Below are positions 60,438 to 64,000 of a stretch of 64,000 nucleotides of DNA, piece after piece. A model generated the notes under the pieces. It saw only the letters and a program-made list of their open reading frames with translations. It searched no databases and was not told the DNA's origin. Position numbers and translations under genes: made by a program. The stretch is from Hungatella sp. Its GTDB lineage: Bacteria; Bacillota; Clostridia; Lachnospirales; Lachnospiraceae. Within the stretch, counting starts at the first letter, position 1; each line of letters opens with the position of its first letter. Location: assembly GCA_009712635.1 (NCBI GenBank), contig WASS01000002.1, positions 186,001 through 250,000 of the forward strand, in the 5' to 3' direction.

Positions 60438-61151
60438 ATGCCAGAATTGGAAGCAGAAAAAGGAAACCAGAGAAATGATATCTATAATCAGCTGAGAATG
60501 CAGATACTGAATTTGACTATCAAACCGGGAGAACGGCTCAGTGAGAATACATTATCAAGTCAGATGAATGCCAGCCGGACCATGGTTAGAGATGCACTTT
60601 CAAAGCTGGTTGAAGAAGGATACATTGTAGTCTATCCGCAGCGAGGTACGGAAGTAACTTTACTTGATTTAGAACGGATCAGACAGGTTGTTTTTTCACA
60701 TACTGTATTGGAACAGGCCATGATTGAGGAGATTTGCCGTAAAGGATTAACTGATAATCAATTTGAACAGCTGGAAGAGGTTTTAAATCGACAGAAATTG
60801 GAGATAAATAAAGAAAATCCCCTGGAATTTCTGGTGATAGAGCAGCAGGTACATTATCTTCTTTCCGCTTTCTGCGGTCGGGAATATACCTGGGAGGTAT
60901 TCAGAACCATTGATTCAGATCTGCTGCGCTTAAACTATCTTCAATTTACTACATTCAACTACCGCATTGATATGTCTTCCCTGACCAGCTGGGAACATGT
61001 TCAGGTAGAAGGACGGCTTCTCCTTGATAATTTAAGGAGAAAGGATGCGGAAGCAGCCAGCCTGATCTGTGCCAACCATTTTAACACGATTTTATGGAAT
61101 GCAGGTACACTTCGGGATATTTATCCACAGTTCTTTTCCGGACAGGCATAG
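60438..61151 (+). CDS. GntR-family (FadR subfamily) transcriptional regulator
   Basis: 237 residues behind AAAGGAG. N-terminal winged helix (about 12-80: IYNQLRMQILNLTIKPGERL, SRTMVRDALSKLVEEGYIVV, PQRGTEVTLL) and a C-terminal all-helical FCD-type ligand domain. Such regulators sense organic acids. It lies directly upstream of the permease and hydantoinase genes, which it probably controls, perhaps also its own gene through the TATGCA sites. Confidence 0.9.
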   Translation: MPELEAEKGNQRNDIYNQLRMQILNLTIKPGERLSENTLSSQMNASRTMVRDALSKLVEEGYIVVYPQRGTEVTLLDLERIRQVVFSHTVLEQAMIEEICRKGLTDNQFEQLEEVLNRQKLEINKENPLEFLVIEQQVHYLLSAFCGREYTWEVFRTIDSDLLRLNYLQFTTFNYRIDMSSLTSWEHVQVEGRLLLDNLRRKDAEAASLICANHFNTILWNAGTLRDIYPQFFSGQA

Positions 61152-61298
61152 GAAGCCAGCCCGGTTAGAAATAGAAATGAAATACCATATGAGAGGAAAG
61201 GAGCGGGGAATCCAGGTTTTGAGAATAGGCTGCTAATTGGCAGACCGGTTAACTATTATCAGCAGTATGGGGAATAAAAAGTTATAGGAGGTATTATT

Positions 61299-62690
61299 GT
61301 GGAGTACATTATTGGTATTATTTTATTAATTTCATTCTTTGGTTTGGCGTATTACTGTATCAAAGGCCATAACCTGATGATCGGCTTCTTGCTGATTACT
61401 CTTCTTTGGACCATTCTTCCACTTGGAGGAACACTGTTTGTAAGCGAGTCATTTCTTGCTTCCAATCCGATTCTGCAGTTTGGAAAAGACAATACTCTGA
61501 TTGCTGCCTTAAATAAAATTTATCAGTCAGCACCAGAAGGCTGGGGAACAACTCTGGTAAACGTATGCTGGGGTGCATGGTTTGGCCGTGTACTTATGGA
61601 TACCGGAATTGCATCAACCCTGATCCGCAAAACTGTTGAGTTAGGCGGAGACAAGCCATTTGTAACAGTAGCACTTTTAAATGTAGTAACTGCTCTTATT
61701 TTTACTGCCATGACAGGTGCAGGCCCGGTAATTGCAATCGGTGTTATCGTACTTCCGATTCTTATGTCTCTCGGAATTCCAAAATCTGTAGCACTGTTTA
61801 CATTTATGGGATCCGTTGCAGCAGGTATTTATATCAATCCGGTTAACTTCACACAGTATCGTGCGTTTTTCTTAAAACCAGACGAAATGCCTGATTTCAC
61901 ACTGGGCTGGTATGCTGCTCACTGGGGCTATGCTGCTCTTATTATCATGCTGGTTATTACTACTGTTCTGGCTGCTTTCTATTTAAAGCGTGCAAAAACA
62001 GTTCATGCATGGGCTGCTCAGACAAGAGGCGCTGCTTCCGAGCAGAAAAATGCACCATTTTATACCTTAATTCTTCCGGTAGTGCCGGTTGTATTAAAAA
62101 TCTGGCTGGACTTCTCCGTTATCGGAGGTTTCGTTATTGCTGGTTTCCTTGCACTGTTCCTTTGCGGAAGAATGAAAGGAAGCTTCAAAGAGAATTGTCA
62201 GCTTGTAAACAAGCTTTATTATGACGGTGTGGTTGATACCGCTCCGCTGGTAGGATTCCTTCTTACCCTTCCTATGTTTAACTCAGTTGCAGCACTTGCT
62301 TCTCCTTACTTCAAGGTGATTCTTGGAAATGTAATGCCAAGAAGCGAGATCGTTGTTTGTATTGTATTCGCATTACTTCTTTGCATGGGTCTGTTCCGTG
62401 GACCAATGACCTTAGTAGGCTGCGGCGCAGCAACACTTGGTGTGCTTTCCAATGTTGCATCTTTCTCAGTTCCATTCCTCTATGCGGTATTTGCAATTCC
62501 GACTATTACTGTAAATATCGGAAGCTGTATTACTCAGTCATGGGTTGCATGGGGACTTGCTTATTCGAAGGTTGAATCACGAGACTTCTTAAAGCTTTCC
62601 ATTCCCAATGCATATTTTGCCGGAGTGCTGCAGTATGTAGCTACATTCATTATGTTAGGTGGACTTGGCGCTGCATGGTTCCTGTCTTAA
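61299..62690 (+). CDS. Ion-transporter-superfamily permease (GntP/dicarboxylate-like)
   Basis: 463 residues from GTG behind TAGGAGG. About 12 hydrophobic helices in two halves, with conserved-looking loops VVTALIFTAMTGAGPVIAIG and AAGIYINPVNFTQYRAFF that resemble the inverted hairpins of gluconate- or dicarboxylate-type carriers. Probably imports an organic anion or amide used by the hydantoinase/oxoprolinase encoded next. Exact family and substrate uncertain. Confidence 0.7.
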   Translation: MEYIIGIILLISFFGLAYYCIKGHNLMIGFLLITLLWTILPLGGTLFVSESFLASNPILQFGKDNTLIAALNKIYQSAPEGWGTTLVNVCWGAWFGRVLMDTGIASTLIRKTVELGGDKPFVTVALLNVVTALIFTAMTGAGPVIAIGVIVLPILMSLGIPKSVALFTFMGSVAAGIYINPVNFTQYRAFFLKPDEMPDFTLGWYAAHWGYAALIIMLVITTVLAAFYLKRAKTVHAWAAQTRGAASEQKNAPFYTLILPVVPVVLKIWLDFSVIGGFVIAGFLALFLCGRMKGSFKENCQLVNKLYYDGVVDTAPLVGFLLTLPMFNSVAALASPYFKVILGNVMPRSEIVVCIVFALLLCMGLFRGPMTLVGCGAATLGVLSNVASFSVPFLYAVFAIPTITVNIGSCITQSWVAWGLAYSKVESRDFLKLSIPNAYFAGVLQYVATFIMLGGLGAAWFLS

Positions 62691-62742
62691 TAACAGTCTC
62701 GGACAAGGAGACGAACTCTCAAAACCCCAAAAGATAACCCCT

Positions 62743-62776
62743 GTCCGGGCGCGCCCCCTGCGCACCCGGACGCTTT
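62743..62776 (+). terminator. GC-rich hairpin between permease and hydantoinase genes
   Basis: GTCCGGGCGCG (62743-62753) pairs with CGCACCCGGAC (62761-62771) with one mismatch, then GCTTTTC. Likely a partial terminator; the stem is more GC-rich than anything around it. Confidence 0.55.
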
Positions 62777-62859
62777 TCAACAATTAGTAATTGAGGAGCA
62801 GTACATGAAAATCTTGTTAGTAAAATTTGACTTATCTATCTGGAAAGGAATGGAATACA

Positions 62860-64000
62860 ATGGCAGAGCGTGAACACAGAGCAGTCCGAATGGGCATCGA
62901 CGTAGGCGGAACTTATACCAAATGCGTAGCCATGGACAATGAAACCCATGAAATTATTGGGAAAAATGAAGTGAAGACCACACATGATGATAAAGATGGC
63001 GTTGCTGCCGGTGTTGTACAGAGTTTTAGAAACTGTATGCGTGAAAGTAATATTTCACCGGAAGATGTAGTTTTCGTAGCCCATTCAACCACTCAGGCGA
63101 CCAATGCTTTTATTGAAGGTGACGTTGCTACGGTCGGTGTGGTAGGCGTTGCCGGAGGTGGTCTGGAAGGATTTCTGGCAAAACGTCAGCTGGCGCTGAA
63201 AGATATTGTGCTGGATGAAAAAGTAGGACGTATGATCAAGGTTTACAATACGTTTATTAAGAAGAAAATGCTGACTGAGGATGTCATTAATCAGAACATC
63301 AGCGAACTCCTGGACCAGGGAGCCAAGGTAGTAGTGGCTTCTATGGCATTTGGTGTAGACAGCATGGATGAGGAGCTTCGCATCCACGACTGTGCAAAGA
63401 AGAAAAATGTGCCGGTAACAATGGCTTCTGATATTACAAAATTGTATGGTCTGACCCGCCGTACCCGTACGGCTGCAATTAATGCATCCATACTTCCAAA
63501 GATGATGTCTACCGCAAATGCTACAGAAAGTTCGGTTCGTGCGGCAGGAATAACAGTTCCGTTAATGATCATGAGAGGTGACGGCGGCGTTATGGAAATC
63601 AATGAGATGCGGAAACGTCCCATTCTTACCGCTCTTTCCGGCCCGGCTGCCTCTGTTATGGGATCTTTGATGTATCTTCGTGCTTCCAATGCCATCTACT
63701 TCGAGGTAGGAGGAACCACTACCAACATCGGTGTAATTAAGAACGGCAGACCAGGAGTGGATTATGCGAAAATCGGTGGTCATGATACGTACATTAACTC
63801 CCTGGACGTAAGAATTTTAGGCTGTGCAGGCGGATCCATGGTTCGTATCGGTGACAAGGCTGTTGTGGACGTAGGTCCTCGTTCTGCTCATATTGCAGGC
63901 TGCGAGTATGCATGCTTTTTACCAGAAGAAGAAATTGAAGATCCACAGATTGAACTGGTAAGCCCAAAGCCGGGAGATCCAGCTGACTATGTAACTCTTC
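62860..64000 (+). CDS. Hydantoinase/oxoprolinase family protein, ATPase subunit (5' part)
   Basis: The frame from ATG at 62860 (behind GGAAAGGAATGG) is open to the window end, giving 380 residues of a protein expected to be longer. The N-terminal ASKHA phosphate loop is MGIDVGGTYTKCVAMD (about 11-26), then VAHSTTQATNAF, LTRRTRTAAINASILPKM, GDGGVMEINEM and LSGPAASVMGSLMYLR, and the second phosphate motif FEVGGTTTNIGVI. HyuA-type enzymes use ATP to open cyclic imides such as hydantoins or 5-oxoproline, or carboxylate acetone-like compounds. Which one is not decidable without the missing end and partner subunit. Confidence 0.85.
   Translation, partial: MAEREHRAVRMGIDVGGTYTKCVAMDNETHEIIGKNEVKTTHDDKDGVAAGVVQSFRNCMRESNISPEDVVFVAHSTTQATNAFIEGDVATVGVVGVAGGGLEGFLAKRQLALKDIVLDEKVGRMIKVYNTFIKKKMLTEDVINQNISELLDQGAKVVVASMAFGVDSMDEELRIHDCAKKKNVPVTMASDITKLYGLTRRTRTAAINASILPKMMSTANATESSVRAAGITVPLMIMRGDGGVMEINEMRKRPILTALSGPAASVMGSLMYLRASNAIYFEVGGTTTNIGVIKNGRPGVDYAKIGGHDTYINSLDVRILGCAGGSMVRIGDKAVVDVGPRSAHIAGCEYACFLPEEEIEDPQIELVSPKPGDPADYVTL

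Overview
The window comes from an anaerobic, endospore-forming, low-to-moderate G+C Firmicute, most likely a Lachnospiraceae (Clostridium cluster XIVa, Lacrimispora-like). This rests on the block pth-mfd-spoVT-mazG-hup-rqcP-yabP-yabQ-divIC-spoIIE-tilS-hpt-ftsH, which matches the Bacillus purR-ftsH region, and on a full anaerobe oxygen-defence set (forward and reverse rubrerythrin, PerR-type Fur protein, superoxide reductase, NADH oxidase). Genus placement is inference; no 16S gene is present.

Layout. 1-4.5 kb: tail of a substrate-binding protein, an unplaced open frame, a GlpP-type antiterminator beside an FAH-family hydrolase, an M20 peptidase and a GT2 glycosyltransferase. 4.5-8 kb (minus strand): two rubrerythrins and their Fur-family regulator, then a PHP phosphoesterase and a LysR regulator. 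8-16.3 kb: S1-domain protein, small alarmone synthetase, membrane GDPD, Dtd, M18 aminopeptidase, a trigger-factor-like lipoprotein, xpt and a HAD phosphatase. 16.3-27.2 kb: an FAD oxidoreductase and a carbohydrate locus made of a PrpR-type regulator with a decayed AAA+ core, an ABC sugar importer, a GH105 hydrolase, a zinc dehydrogenase and a DUF4091 glycosidase. 27.4-41.5 kb: the housekeeping and sporulation block. 41.6-46.8 kb: a possible small RNA, a GH13 glycosidase, tRNA-Tyr, NADH oxidase, tRNA-Leu and an alpha/beta hydrolase. 46.8-54.4 kb: a zinc-ribbon membrane protein, a two-component system divergent from a lantibiotic-immunity-type ABC exporter, and a chemoreceptor. 54.4-57.5 kb: superoxide reductase, a helical protein and a PadR-controlled flavin reductase/SCP2/membrane fusion. 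57.6-64 kb: tRNA-Phe and tRNA-Gly, aldehyde dehydrogenase, a broken HTH gene, a GntR regulator, a permease and the start of a hydantoinase/oxoprolinase.

The most unusual signal is a shared architecture at the two sporulation-gene boundaries inside the housekeeping block. Upstream of both yabP and spoIIE lies a long perfect inverted repeat (13 and 16 bp). Its 3' arm contains the Shine-Dalgarno sequence and is followed by a T run, and a promoter -10 element lies in the 5' arm or loop. Read-through RNA from the vegetative gene upstream should fold into a terminator-like hairpin that also hides the ribosome site, whereas RNA started inside the repeat lacks the 5' arm and stays open. A weaker version precedes the chemoreceptor gene. 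The spoIIE copy also has a TTGACA/TATAAT promoter with a 21-bp spacer (the unusual spacing known from Bacillus spoIIE), two tandem 48-bp hairpin repeats upstream, and it drives a SpoIIE that lacks the membrane domain.

I saw no CRISPR array, prophage, intact insertion sequence or rRNA gene.
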